Shown here: positions 8,324 to 18,800 of the stretch, piece after piece
Position numbering within the stretch: position 1 is the stretch's first letter
How the letters are laid out: the number at the start of each line of letters is the position of its first letter
NCBI GenBank assembly: GCA_963737425.1
Contig: CAVTSX010000008.1
Location: forward strand, 1,054,001-1,118,000
Length of the DNA stretch: 64,000 nucleotides
DNA from: DASXRA01 sp963737425
GTDB taxonomy: Bacteria > Actinomycetota > Actinomycetes > Mycobacteriales > Jatrophihabitantaceae
Reading direction: 5' to 3'
Notes under the pieces: generated by a model
Told to the model about the DNA's origin: nothing
Database searches by the model: none
Seen by the model: the letters and a program-made list of their open reading frames with translations, nothing else
Translations under genes and position numbers: made by a program

Positions 8324-9372
8324 GAGGCGTCGCCGCACCGCTGATCAAGCTGTCGATCTTCCTCGTCGCGACGATCGTGGCCACCTACGTCCTCGCCGCG
8401 ACGATCACCAATTCGACCTACGGCAAGTCGATCACCTACCGCGCCGACTTCACCGATGTCACCGGTGTCGTTGACGGCGACGACGTGCGTATCGCCGGGG
8501 TTCGAGTCGGCACGGTGAAGAGCATGAAGGTCGTGACCGTCGGCGGCCAGCGCCTTGCCGAGATGAAGTTCAGCGTGCAGGCGAGCCGCCGGCTGCCGGT
8601 GCTCACTCACGCCCGGATTCGCTATCGCAATCTCGTCGGCCAGCGCTATGTCGAGATCGCGCCACCGACCCCGGACGAAGTCGAGAAGGCAGGCGTCGAC
8701 CCGGACTCCGTCATGGCGAAGAACGCGCTCATCCCCAAGCAGCGCACCGAGAACGCGCTCGATCTCACGGCGCTGTTCGCCGGGTTCCAGCCGCTGTTCC
8801 AAGGTCTGGACCCGAGCGAGATCAACTCCTTGTCGCAGGAGATTATCGAGACGTTGCAGGGTGAATCCGGGTCCATCGACCTGCTGTTGCAGCAAACCGC
8901 CGACCTCGCCAACGCGATAGCCGACAAGGACCAGGTCATCGGCAGTCTGATCGATCACCTCAACTCCGTACTCGGCGCCGTCGACGACCGCGACCAGCAA
9001 CTGTCAGACCTGATCACCTCGCTGCAGCAGTTCGTCTCGGACTACGCGGCCGATCGACAGGCCATCGGCGGGGCGATCGACGGGGTCAATCAGCTCGCCA
9101 CCGTCACGACCCAGCTACTGGTCAAGGTCAGGCCCGGCGTCAAGAAGGACGTCACGGACGTGACTGCGCTGGCCAAGAACCTCAATGCAGCCGCCCCGAC
9201 AATCGCCGGCGTGATCCAGCGGCTGCCGGAGAAGGTCGGGTCGCTCGCCCGCACCGCAAGTTACGGCGCATGGTTCAACTTCTACCTGTGCCAGATGGGC
9301 GGCACGGTCACCCTGCCGGTCGGCGTCACGCTCAATCCGAGCATCAGCTCCCCGCAGCCGAGGTGCAGTTGA
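8320..9372 (+). CDS. mceB: Mce family protein MceB
   Basis: MceB has an N-terminal anchor (LIKLSIFLVATIVATYVLA), an MCE domain with the hallmark VVDGDDVRIAGVRVGTVKSM, the conserved LVGQRYVEI, and helical repeats out to residue ~320. The short C-terminal segment contains NFYLCQMGG, the conserved NFYLC region of MceB proteins, whose Cys may form a disulfide. The length of 350 aa is normal. The ATG lies inside the mceA stop (ATGA), and the stop overlaps mceC (TGATG). Confidence 0.92.
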   Translation: MRGVAAPLIKLSIFLVATIVATYVLAATITNSTYGKSITYRADFTDVTGVVDGDDVRIAGVRVGTVKSMKVVTVGGQRLAEMKFSVQASRRLPVLTHARIRYRNLVGQRYVEIAPPTPDEVEKAGVDPDSVMAKNALIPKQRTENALDLTALFAGFQPLFQGLDPSEINSLSQEIIETLQGESGSIDLLLQQTADLANAIADKDQVIGSLIDHLNSVLGAVDDRDQQLSDLITSLQQFVSDYAADRQAIGGAIDGVNQLATVTTQLLVKVRPGVKKDVTDVTALAKNLNAAAPTIAGVIQRLPEKVGSLARTASYGAWFNFYLCQMGGTVTLPVGVTLNPSISSPQPRCS

Positions 9373-10457
9373 TGGCAGATCAGCCGCAGTCGATCGAGTC
9401 CGGCGCGGCGCCGGAGCCGGCGATGAAGACCAGACGCGCCCCGCGCGGGCGGTCCTTCAGCAGCCGCAATCCGACCGTCATCGGTTCGATCGGTCTCGTG
9501 GTCATCGCCGCGCTGCTCTGGGCGGCTTTCAACGCGTCCAAGCTCCCGATCATCGGCGGTGGCACCGTCTACACGGCGGCGTTCAGCGAGGCCGCGGGTC
9601 TCAAGCCGGACGACGAGGTGCGCATCGCCGGCATCAAGGTGGGCACCGTGTCCTCCGTCGGGCTCGAGGGCGATCACGTCAAGGTCAGCTTCCGGGTCAA
9701 GCACGCGTTCATCGGCAGCCAGAGCACGCTGGCGATCAAGATCAAGACGCTGCTCGGCGCGAAGTACCTGGCCATCGACTCAGTCGGCGACGCCAAGCAG
9801 AAGCCCGGCACCGAGATCGGGCCGCCGTGCACGGCAGGCGCGATCAATTCGTCCTGCCGCACGACGTCTCCGTACGACATCTACCCCGCCTTCCAGCAGC
9901 TCACCGAGACCGTCGGTGACATCAACACCAAGCAGTTGGGCGCGGCCTTCGAGACCATCGCGCAGACGTTCCAGGGCACGCCGGAGGACGTCCGCCAGGT
10001 CATTGGTGGGCTGTCGCGGCTGTCGAACACCGTCGCATCGCGCGACGCCGAGTTGCGCTCGCTGCTGGCCAAGGCGCGCGGCGTCACCGGAGTGCTGGTC
10101 GACCGCGACAAGCAGATCACCACGCTGCTCAGCGACGGGAATCTGCTGCTGGCCGAGCTGACTGCCCGCCGCGACGCAATCCATTCGCTGCTGCAGAACA
10201 CGTCGCTGCTCGCCGCGCAGCTCGAGGGCCTCGTGTCCGACAACCAGGCAACTCTCAAGCCTGCCCTGGACCAGCTGCACGGCGTGCTCAAACTGCTGCA
10301 GGACAACCAGGACGCCCTGGATCGGGGGTTGGAAATGCTTGCGCCGTTCTACCGCGTCTTCGCGAACACCCTCGGCAACGGTCGATGGTTCGACACCTAC
10401 ATCCAGAATCTGAGCCTGCCCGGCATTCTGGGCGTCGCCGGCATCGGGAACTCATGA
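9372..10457 (+). CDS. mceC: Mce family protein MceC
   Basis: This 361-residue MceC starts at the ATG overlapping the mceB stop; a longer frame open upstream is not needed. The cytoplasmic tail includes PRGRSFSSRNPTVIG, then comes one membrane helix (GLVVIAALLWAAFNASKLP), the MCE domain (AFSEAAGLKPDDEVRIAGIK) and a long coiled region. The end (FYRVFANTLGNGRWFDTYI) is typical for MceC. The next gene starts within its last codons. Confidence 0.9.
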   Translation: MADQPQSIESGAAPEPAMKTRRAPRGRSFSSRNPTVIGSIGLVVIAALLWAAFNASKLPIIGGGTVYTAAFSEAAGLKPDDEVRIAGIKVGTVSSVGLEGDHVKVSFRVKHAFIGSQSTLAIKIKTLLGAKYLAIDSVGDAKQKPGTEIGPPCTAGAINSSCRTTSPYDIYPAFQQLTETVGDINTKQLGAAFETIAQTFQGTPEDVRQVIGGLSRLSNTVASRDAELRSLLAKARGVTGVLVDRDKQITTLLSDGNLLLAELTARRDAIHSLLQNTSLLAAQLEGLVSDNQATLKPALDQLHGVLKLLQDNQDALDRGLEMLAPFYRVFANTLGNGRWFDTYIQNLSLPGILGVAGIGNS

Positions 10458-11674
10458 TGGGGCGCCTCTCCAAGCGGGCCATCCAGCTCACCGCGCTGGT
10501 GGTGGTCGCCGCCGTCGTGGCGGGCGCGGCGTACTACGTCTTCTTCCAGAAGTCGGTGAAGAAGGTCACCGCTCACTTCACGGCGGCGGTCGGCGTTTAT
10601 GCAGGCTCGGACGTCCGGATGCTCGGCATCAAGATCGGCAAGATCGACAAGGTCATTCCGCACGGCACTTCGGTCGAGGTGCGGATGGAGTACGACTCGA
10701 AGTACAAGCTGCCCGCCGATGCCATCGCCGTGATCGTCCCCCCGTCGATCGTGAGCGACCGCTACGTGCAGCTCGCCCCGGTGTACACGCGTGGCCGGGT
10801 ACTGCCGGACCACGGCGACATTCCGCTCGCCCGCACCGCGTCGCCGGCTGAGCTCGACGACATCTACAAGGCTCTCGACACACTGGCCACCGCGCTGGGC
10901 CCGCAAGGTGCGAACAAGTCGCCCGCGCCGGGCAAGAACGGGCCGCTGTCTGACCTGGTGAACGTGCTCGCGGCGAACCTCAAGGGCACCGGAACCCAAC
11001 TCGGGCAGACCGTCGCCGACCTTTCGCGAGCCACCCAGACACTCGCCGACAACCGCGACGACCTGTTCGGCACGGTCAAGAATCTGCAGGCGTTCTCCGA
11101 TGCGCTCGAGAAGAGCGACTCGCAGGTGCGCCAATTCAACAAGCAGCTCGCCGAGGTCGCCCACGATCTCGCCGACGAGCGGCAGTCGCTCGGCGCCGCG
11201 CTGCACAATCTGTCCGGCGCGCTCACCGATGTCGCGGCGTTCGTCCGGAACAACCAGGCGAGCTTCCACTCCGACGTCACGGGCCTCGCGGTGGTGTCGA
11301 AGATTCTCGTGAAGCAGAAGGCCGCGCTGGACGAAACGCTCGCCGTGGCACCGACCGCCCTCGCCAATCTGGGTCACACCTACAACCCGTCGAGCGGCAC
11401 GCTGGACAATCGCAGCAACCTCGACTCACTCAGCGACCCGGCCACGGTGTGCGGCTCCCTGCAAGCCCTCGGCCAGTTACCGAGCGCATTGACCGACCCG
11501 ATCACCAAGACCTGCCTCGCGATCGCCACCCGACTGGGCACGACCCTGCAGGGGCTGGCCGACATCGTCTCCGGGGTCGTCGACTCACTGCCGACGATCC
11601 CCGGCCTGCCGAGCGGTGGTCCGGCGGGGTTGCCGAGCGCCGGGTTGCCGACCATCCCCGGGCTGACGCCGTGA
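10454..11674 (+). CDS. mceD: Mce family protein MceD
   Basis: MceD begins MMGRLSKRAIQLTALVVV with one membrane anchor, then an MCE domain (GVYAGSDVRMLGIKIGKID; SDRYVQLAPVYT) and coiled helices. A Gly/Pro/Leu-rich tail containing repeated TIPGLPS-like units ends the protein. It is 406 aa from the ATG at 10454, which overlaps the mceC stop by ATGA. The role is as in the other Mce subunits. Confidence 0.9.
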   Translation: MMGRLSKRAIQLTALVVVAAVVAGAAYYVFFQKSVKKVTAHFTAAVGVYAGSDVRMLGIKIGKIDKVIPHGTSVEVRMEYDSKYKLPADAIAVIVPPSIVSDRYVQLAPVYTRGRVLPDHGDIPLARTASPAELDDIYKALDTLATALGPQGANKSPAPGKNGPLSDLVNVLAANLKGTGTQLGQTVADLSRATQTLADNRDDLFGTVKNLQAFSDALEKSDSQVRQFNKQLAEVAHDLADERQSLGAALHNLSGALTDVAAFVRNNQASFHSDVTGLAVVSKILVKQKAALDETLAVAPTALANLGHTYNPSSGTLDNRSNLDSLSDPATVCGSLQALGQLPSALTDPITKTCLAIATRLGTTLQGLADIVSGVVDSLPTIPGLPSGGPAGLPSAGLPTIPGLTP

Positions 11675-12771
11675 CGCGCCCCGGCAGGCGCCTCGCCGCT
11701 GGGGTGGCGAGCCTGAGCGTGTTTCTGGCCGGCTGCGGATTCCACGGCCTCTACAGCACGCCGCTGCCCGGTGGAGCGAATCTCGGCAAGCACCCCTACA
11801 CGGTCACCGTCGAGTTCGCCGACGTGCTCGATCTCGTCCCACAGTCGTCGGTGAAGGTGAACGACGTCGCGGTGGGCAAGGTCGACTCGATCTCCCTGCA
11901 CGGCTGGCGCGCGCTCGTGAAGCTCAGCGTCAACGGCGACGTGCGGCTGCCCGCCAACGCACGGGCCGAACTGCTGCAAACCTCCTTGCTCGGCGAGAAG
12001 TACGTGCAACTCGAGCAGCCTCCGAAGGACCCGGTCGGCGATCTTCGTGACGTTCACCCGGCGCCCGGTTCACCCACGATTCCCATCGAGCACACCGGCC
12101 GCAACCCCGAGGTCGAGGAAGTCCTCGGCGCACTGTCGTTGCTGCTGTCCGGCGGCGGACTGCCGCAGATTCGCACGATCACCCACGAACTGAACAACAC
12201 GCTCGCCGGCCGCACCGGCGCGATCCGCGACCTGCTGGGCCAGCTGAACACCTTCGTCGGTGGCCTGGACAAGCAGAAGGACAAGATCACCGCGGCGATC
12301 CAGAACGTCGACGTTCTGGCGGCACGGCTCGACAAGCAGAAGCAGGTGCTGGTCAACACGCTGAACGCGCTTCCCGGGGCGCTCAAGGTCCTCGACGGTG
12401 AGCGCACGCAGCTTGTCGGGCTGCTCGACAGTCTCGACCGCCTCGGCGGCGTCGCGACCAACGTCATCAACGCGACGTCCGACACGCTGGTATCAGGACT
12501 CAAGCAGCTTGACCCGGTGCTGACCTCGCTGACCAGAGCCGGCACGGACCTGCCGAACTCGATGGAACTGTTCCTGACCTACCCGTTCCCGAGGGCCGTA
12601 CGCGGGGCGGTCAAGGGCGACTACACCAACGCCGACATCATCCTCGATCTCAACCTGTCCGATCTGCTCGACAACCTGCTCACGCCCACCGGCGCGGGCA
12701 GCGTCAAGGCGCCGCAATCCGACGACGCGAGCACTCGCCAGCTGCCGACCATCCCGGGAATCGGCGGGTGA
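11671..12771 (+). CDS. mceE: Mce family lipoprotein MceE (LprK-like)
   Basis: MceE is the lipoprotein member of Mce complexes. Here the signal peptide ends in a lipobox (VFLAGC) at residues ~15-20 and is followed by an MCE domain (VPQSSVKVNDVAVGKVDSI, LLGEKYVQLEQP). The GTG at 11671 overlaps the mceD stop (GTGA) and gives the proper lipoprotein N-terminus, so the longer frame was rejected. It is 366 aa, with a helical C-terminal part. Confidence 0.92.
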   Translation: MTRPGRRLAAGVASLSVFLAGCGFHGLYSTPLPGGANLGKHPYTVTVEFADVLDLVPQSSVKVNDVAVGKVDSISLHGWRALVKLSVNGDVRLPANARAELLQTSLLGEKYVQLEQPPKDPVGDLRDVHPAPGSPTIPIEHTGRNPEVEEVLGALSLLLSGGGLPQIRTITHELNNTLAGRTGAIRDLLGQLNTFVGGLDKQKDKITAAIQNVDVLAARLDKQKQVLVNTLNALPGALKVLDGERTQLVGLLDSLDRLGGVATNVINATSDTLVSGLKQLDPVLTSLTRAGTDLPNSMELFLTYPFPRAVRGAVKGDYTNADIILDLNLSDLLDNLLTPTGAGSVKAPQSDDASTRQLPTIPGIGG

Positions 12772-12778
12772 TGCGGCG

Positions 12779-14038
12779 ATGCTGAGGCGTTCGGTCAAGA
12801 TCCAGTTGTTGGCGTTCATCGCCCTGTCGCTGCTCGGCATCTCGTTCGTCTCGTCGCGCTACGTCGGCCTGACCGGCGCGGTGTTCGGTGACAGAGCGTG
12901 CACGGTCAGCGTCGACTACCCGGACTCGGGCGGCATCTTCGCCGGCGCCGAGGTCACCTACCGCGGTGTCGGCGTCGGCAAGGTTGCCGCGCTGCATCTG
13001 CGAGACGACGGCGTGCGGGTCGATCTGCATCTGAACAACTGCGGCAATCCGGCGATACCGAAGGCAGGCACGCGAGCCTTCGTCAGCGACCGCTCGGCGG
13101 TCGGCGAGCAGTACGTCAATCTCGTGCCGAAGACCGACAGCGGGCCCTACCTCAAAGGCGGCGAAACGCTGCACATGAGCGCCGCTGCCCTCCCCGTTCC
13201 GACACAGGTGCTGCTGACCAATCTGGACCTGCTTGCCAGATCGGTGAACACGGCCAATCTGGGCACCGCCATCGACGAGCTCAGCAAGGCGTTCAACGGC
13301 CGCGGCCCGGACCTGCAGCGCCTGCTCGACTCCGGTGATGAGTTGCTGGCCACCGCCGAGCAGAACCTGCCGCAGACGATCGCGCTGATCGATTCCAGCA
13401 AGACGGTGCTGCAGACCCAACTCGACGAAGGGCCCGCCATCGAGAGCTGGGCGCACGACCTCAATCTGCTCAGCGCCCAGCTCAAGGACAGCGACCACGA
13501 CATCCGCACGCTGCTCGACACCGGGCCCGACAATCTGTCGACAATTCGCGGCCTGGTCACCGACAACCAGGACGACCTCGGTGTTGCGCTGGCCAACCTC
13601 GCTGCGACCGGCCAGTTGCTGGTCCGGCACAAGGGCGGCATCGAGCAGATTCTCGAGACCTACCCGGTGGTCGTCGCCGGCGGTTTCAGCGTCGCCCCCG
13701 GCGACGGTACGGCGCACTTCGGCCTCGTGCTCAACCTGAACGATCCGCAGCCGTGCGTGGCCGGCTACGGCGCAACACCAAAGCGCAAGCCCGGCCAGAC
13801 CGGGCCGACCACGACCAACACGTCGGTGCGCTGCACACTGCCGAGGGGTAACCCCTCCACGGTGCGCGGCGCCCAGAACACGCCCGGTGGCGATCCCGTC
13901 TCCACAGCCGGTGGCGGTACCGTCTACCCCCGCGCGAGCACCCAGAACACGGTCGCCATCGGCGGATCGTCGCCAGCAAGTGCAGCTCTGCTGGGCGACA
14001 AGTCGTGGCTGACCCTGCTCACGAACGGGCTGCATTAG
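12779..14038 (+). CDS. mceF: Mce family protein MceF
   Basis: MceF starts MLRRSVKIQLLAFIALSLLG with a single anchor and has an MCE domain (GIFAGAEVTYRGVGVGKVAA; SAVGEQYVNLVP), a helical stalk to about residue 290 and a long Gly/Ser/Thr/Pro-rich tail. It completes the mceA-F series. It begins 7 nt after mceE; a 118-nt gap then separates it from the Mce-associated genes. Confidence 0.9.
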   Translation: MLRRSVKIQLLAFIALSLLGISFVSSRYVGLTGAVFGDRACTVSVDYPDSGGIFAGAEVTYRGVGVGKVAALHLRDDGVRVDLHLNNCGNPAIPKAGTRAFVSDRSAVGEQYVNLVPKTDSGPYLKGGETLHMSAAALPVPTQVLLTNLDLLARSVNTANLGTAIDELSKAFNGRGPDLQRLLDSGDELLATAEQNLPQTIALIDSSKTVLQTQLDEGPAIESWAHDLNLLSAQLKDSDHDIRTLLDTGPDNLSTIRGLVTDNQDDLGVALANLAATGQLLVRHKGGIEQILETYPVVVAGGFSVAPGDGTAHFGLVLNLNDPQPCVAGYGATPKRKPGQTGPTTTNTSVRCTLPRGNPSTVRGAQNTPGGDPVSTAGGGTVYPRASTQNTVAIGGSSPASAALLGDKSWLTLLTNGLH

Positions 14039-14156
14039 ACGACGCGATCGCCCGGAGGAGCGGTCTGGCCCCGTGATTTCGCACGACAAGTTGCGGCCGG
14101 CGCCTTCACGCCAGACCATCCAGGCGATCACGGAGGCGAGTGCCGGATGAGAGCCT

Positions 14157-14696
14157 ATGAAGAGCAACGAACGGGAGAACATGGCTGACGGGCAGAGGCA
14201 AAGCCAGGTGCCCTGGCGGGTGGCCGGCGGCCTCGGCATTGTGGCCGCGCTGCTGTGCGCCTGGCTCGTGGTCCTGATCGTGGGGCGCGGCCACGGCGCC
14301 AACCCTGGGCTAGACGTCGACGAGCAGGCCGCCGTCGACGCGGCAAGCCGCGAGATGATCAACGTGCAGAGCTTCCGGCTCGCGGACTTCAACGCAGATT
14401 TCCAGCGCGCACAGAGCGGGCTGACCGGCAATCTGCAGAAGGAGCTGACGAGCAAGAAGGACTCGCTCGAGGCCAGCCTGCACAAGAGCAAGCTCGACAC
14501 GGCCGCAACCGTGACCCAGGCAGCGCTCAAGCAGGCGAAGGACGGCCAGGTACTGGTCCTGCTCACCATGAACAACTACCGGGTCGACGCCACCGGCAAG
14601 CGGACGCTCTTCGGGACGGGCCGGTTCGAGGTCACGGTGAGCAACGTGGGCGGCAAATGGTTGGCGAGCGATCTGACCTCGGTGGGCTTGATATGA
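14157..14696 (+). CDS. Mce-associated membrane protein (first)
   Basis: This 179-residue protein has one membrane helix (GGLGIVAALLCAWLVVLIVG, about residues 22-41) and an extracytoplasmic domain that resembles the Mas/Orf families always found after mceF (EMINVQSFRLADFNADFQRA, then the beta-rich end with FEVTVSNVGGKWLASDL). These proteins are thought to stabilise Mce complexes. The start is uncertain: ATG 14157, or ATG 14181 with a close GGGAG. The stop overlaps the next ATG. Confidence 0.8.
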   Translation: MKSNERENMADGQRQSQVPWRVAGGLGIVAALLCAWLVVLIVGRGHGANPGLDVDEQAAVDAASREMINVQSFRLADFNADFQRAQSGLTGNLQKELTSKKDSLEASLHKSKLDTAATVTQAALKQAKDGQVLVLLTMNNYRVDATGKRTLFGTGRFEVTVSNVGGKWLASDLTSVGLI

Positions 14697-15532
14697 GCAT
14701 CGAAGACGAGAGCGAACTGTCGGCCCGAGGGTCCGATCCGGCGACTGACGGACCGGGCGCCCCGGCCACGGACGACGTAGCGCAATCAGCCGGTGACGCA
14801 GCTGAATCGGCCGCGGATACCGAAGCCGGCCAGAACGCGGCGAGCAGCGAACGGTCGAGCCGGACCGGCCGGCCCGAGGCGCAGGCAGCCAGCCGGGCGC
14901 GGCGGATCGGAGGCGGATCACGCCCGAGGCCCGGGCCCAGGCCGTCGCCTGGACCGCGTCCCGAGCCGAGGCCAGAACCCGCTCTGCGTCGGCGCGATGA
15001 GGCCGAAGCCACGAGCCTGCGGCTGCAGGCGCTTGATCGCGCCACGGTGCTTCGGTGGCTGCCCGTAACCGTCGCTTGCGTGCTGGTGGTGGGCCTCCTC
15101 ATTGCCGACCTGCTGCTGTTCACGACTTCGCGCAACCAACCGAGCAAGGCCGAGCGCCGTGAGCAGTTGGTGGCGTCGGTGAACTCGGCGGTGGCCATGG
15201 TGCTGTCCTACGACTACCGCCACGTCGACCAGGACGCGAGTGCCGCCGCGGCGAATCTCACGGGCACCTTCAAGGACGACTACGTGAAGTCGATGGCCAC
15301 CACGGTCGAGCGCAACGCGCCGGGTGTGAAGGCGGTCGTGACGGGCGAGGTCGGTTCATCGGGAATCGCATCGGTCAGCAGCGACGGCAAGCAGGCGATC
15401 GTGCTGGTGCTGGGTCAGCAGACGGTATCGAACACGTCACTGAAGACTCCTCGCCTGGACACCGTGAGTCTTCGAGTGACGGCTCTGCGGATTCACGGAA
15501 AGTGGCTAATCGCCAAGTTGGACCAACTGTGA
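14693..15532 (+). CDS. Mce-associated membrane protein (second), with Pro/Arg-rich N-terminal tail
   Basis: This is the second Mce-associated protein, 279 aa. An ~120-residue disordered cytoplasmic tail rich in Ala, Glu, Pro and Arg (RPRPGPRPSPGPRPEPRPEP) precedes a membrane helix (PVTVACVLVVGLLIADLLLF) and an NTF2-like outer domain homologous to the previous gene (SYDYRHVDQDASAAAANLTG; RVTALRIHGKWLIAKLDQL). The ATG at 14693 overlaps the upstream stop (ATGA). The longer frame upstream was rejected. It ends the mce operon. Confidence 0.8.
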   Translation: MSIEDESELSARGSDPATDGPGAPATDDVAQSAGDAAESAADTEAGQNAASSERSSRTGRPEAQAASRARRIGGGSRPRPGPRPSPGPRPEPRPEPALRRRDEAEATSLRLQALDRATVLRWLPVTVACVLVVGLLIADLLLFTTSRNQPSKAERREQLVASVNSAVAMVLSYDYRHVDQDASAAAANLTGTFKDDYVKSMATTVERNAPGVKAVVTGEVGSSGIASVSSDGKQAIVLVLGQQTVSNTSLKTPRLDTVSLRVTALRIHGKWLIAKLDQL

Positions 15533-15875
15533 CGTATCGCCGCTATCGGCACTGAAATCCGCCTTCGGCGACGCCCTGGTGCTTGACTGTCGGGCGGGTG
15601 CGAGGCACCCTTTCCTAGCACCCAGTGCCCGTGGCGAGATTGATGCGTCGAGCGGATGACTTCGGTCCCGACGCTCTCCGCGACGAGAACTAGGGGTGGC
15701 CTCGACAGCCATGCCCGAAGTGGCTAGACTGATACTTTGCGCTGCCCTCTGCCACCTTCAACGGCCCTACTGGAGTCATCTCCCAGCGGCCCCCTTCATG
15801 GTGCGCTGTGTGGCACAGCGGCTGCGCAGGCTGTACCCGCAGTGCAACCGCAGCTAGTCCTTGGAAGGACGCGTC
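15533..15875 (+). other. rpoB upstream region
   Basis: This 343-base stretch has no gene. It carries the rpoB promoter described separately and a second possible site, TTGACT (15583-15588) with the weak CACCCT at 15606-15611. The mRNA leader after the main promoter (TTTGCGCTGCCC at about 15737) resembles other actinobacterial rpoB leaders. Confidence 0.6.
15702..15730 (+). promoter_or_regulatory. Main rpoBC promoter
   Basis: TCGACA (15702-15707), spacer of 17, TAGACT (15725-15730). The -35 differs from TTGACA by one base and the -10 fits TANNNT. Confidence 0.65.
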
Positions 15876-18800
15876 TTGGCAGTCTCCCGCTCCGGTAAGA
15901 CAGTTTCTGCACACGCGAATGGGTTCGGAATCCCGGGAGCACCGCCCCGGACGTCGTTCGCAAAGATTCGAGAGCCGCTGGAGGTGCCTAACCTCCTCGC
16001 TCTGCAAACCGAGTCATTCGACTGGCTGGTCGGCAACGATGCGTGGCGTGCGCGCGTCGCCGGTGACGATTCGGCTCAGTCCGGCCTCGAAGAGATTCTT
16101 GGCGAGATTTCGCCGATCGAGGACTTCTCCGGCTCGATGAGCCTCTCCTTCTCCAACCCGCGCTTCGAGGATGTCAAGGCGTCCATCGAGGAGTGCAAGG
16201 ACAAGGACATGACCTACGCGGCGCCGTTGTTCGTCACTGCCGAGTTCACCAACAACACCACGGGCGAGATCAAGAGCCAGACGGTGTTCATGGGCGACTT
16301 CCCGGTGATGACCCGCAAGGGCACGTTCATCATCAACGGCACCGAGCGCGTCGTCGTCTCGCAACTGGTCCGCTCGCCCGGCGTCTACTTCGACCGCACG
16401 CTCGACAAGACCTCAGACGTCGACGTCTACAGCGTCAAGGTCATCCCGGGCCGCGGCGCCTGGCTCGAGTTCGACGTCGACAAGCGACAGACCGTCGGTG
16501 TGCGCATCGACCGCAAGCGCCGCCAGCCCGTCACCGTGCTGCTCAAGGCGCTCGGCTGGACCACCGACCGCATCCGCGATCACTTCGCCACATCCGAGAC
16601 GCTGCTCGCGACCCTCGAGAAGGACCACATCGCGACTTCGGACGAAGCGCTGCTCGACATCTACCGCAAGTTGCGCCCGGGCGAGCCGCCGACCCGTGAG
16701 TCGGCGCAGGCGCTGCTGGAGAACCTGTTCTTCAACTCGAAGCGTTACGACCTGGCGAAGGTTGGCCGCTACAAGGTCAACAAGAAGCTCGGCGTCGACG
16801 CCCCGATCGCGAAGGGCACGCTCACCGAGGATGACATCGTCCGCACGATCGAGTACCTCATCCGGCTGCACGCCGGCGAAGAAGGCTACGAACTCGACGA
16901 CATCGACCACTTCGGCAACCGGCGCCTGCGTACCGTCGGCGAGCTGATCCAGAACCAGATCCGGGTCGGCCTCTCGCGCATGGAGCGTGTGGTTCGCGAG
17001 CGGATGACCACCCAGGACGTCGAGGCGATCACGCCGCAGACCCTGATCAACATCCGGCCGGTCGTGGCGTCGATCAAGGAATTCTTCGGCACCTCGCAGC
17101 TCTCGCAGTTCATGGACCAGACCAACCCGCTAGCCGGTCTGACCCACAAGCGGCGGCTCTCGGCGCTCGGCCCGGGCGGTCTGAGCCGTGACCGCGCGGG
17201 CATGGAGGTCCGCGACGTCCACCCCTCGCACTACGGGCGCATGTGTCCGATCGAGACGCCGGAAGGCCCGAACATCGGCCTGATCGGCTCCCTGTCGTCC
17301 TACGGCCGGGTCAACTCGTTCGGCTTCGTCGAGACGCCGTACCGCAAGGTCACCAGCGGCCGGGTCACCGACCAGATCGACTACCTTTCCGCCGACGAGG
17401 AGGACAAGCACGTCATCGCGCAGGCCAACGCCGTCATCGACGCCCAGGGCCGCTTCACCGAGTCGCGCGTCCTGGTCCGCAAGAAGGGCGGCGAGGTCGA
17501 CCTGATCCCGCCGGACGACGTCGACTACATGGACGTGTCGCCGCGGCAGATGGTGTCCGTCGCATCGGCGATGATCCCGTTCCTCGAGCACGACGACGCC
17601 AACCGTGCCCTGATGGGTGCCAACATGCAGCGCCAGGCGGTGCCACTGCTGCGCAGCGAGTCGCCGCTGGTCGGTACCGGCATGGAGCTACGCGCCGCCG
17701 TCGACGCCGCCGATGTCGTCATCGCCGACAAGCCGGGCGTCGTCGAGGAGGTCTCGGCCGACTACATCACGGTCATGGCCGACGACGGCACCCGCAACAC
17801 CTACCGGCTGGCCAAGTTCGCCCGCTCCAACCAGGGCACGAGCTTCAACCAGAAGCCGATCGTCGACGAGGGCGACCGCGTCGAGGTCGGTCAGGTCGTG
17901 GCCGACGGTCCCTCCACCGACTTCGGTGAGATGGCGCTGGGCAAGAACCTGCTCGTGGCCTACATGCCATGGGAGGGTCACAACTACGAGGACGCGATCA
18001 TCCTCAACCAGCGTCTGGTGCAGGACGACGTCCTGACCTCGATCCACATCGAGGAGCACGAGGTCGACGCCCGCGACACGAAGCTGGGCGCTGAGGAGAT
18101 CACCCGCGACATCCCGAACGTGTCCGAAGAGGTCCTGGCCGACCTCGACGAGCGCGGCATCGTGCGCATCGGCGCCGACGTGGTGCCGGGCGACGTGCTG
18201 GTCGGCAAGGTCACGCCCAAGGGCGAGACCGAGCTGACCCCCGAGGAGCGCCTGCTGCGGGCGATCTTCGGTGAGAAGGCGCGCGAGGTTCGCGACACCT
18301 CGCTGAAGGTGCCGCACGGCGAGGCCGGCAAGGTCATCGGCGTGCGCGTGTTCAGCCGCGAGGACGGCGACGAGCTCGCGCCGGGCGTGAACGAACTGGT
18401 CCGCGTCTACATCGCCCAGAAGCGCAAGATCCAGGACGGCGACAAGCTCGCGGGCCGCCATGGCAACAAGGGCGTCATCGCGAAGATCCTGCCGCCGGAG
18501 GACATGCCGTTCCTGCAGGACGGCACCCCGGTCGACATCGTGCTCAACCCGCTCGGCGTGCCGAGCCGGATGAACGTCGGGCAGATCCTCGAGTCGCACC
18601 TGGGCTGGGTCGCCAAGACCGGATGGAACATCGACGGCAAGCCGGAATGGGCCGACCGTCTCGGTGACCACGCGCGGGTGGGCGAGCCCGGCACCAACGT
18701 GGCCACCCCGGTCTTCGACGGCGCTCGCGAGTCCGAGATCACCGGCCTGCTCGACGCGACGCTGCCGACCCGTGACGGGCAGCAGCTGATCGGGAAGACC

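Noticed and set aside
12704..14575. Long minus-strand frame of 623 codons opposite mceF
   Set aside because: This is a high-GC shadow of the mceF and following coding frames; its composition is not protein-like.
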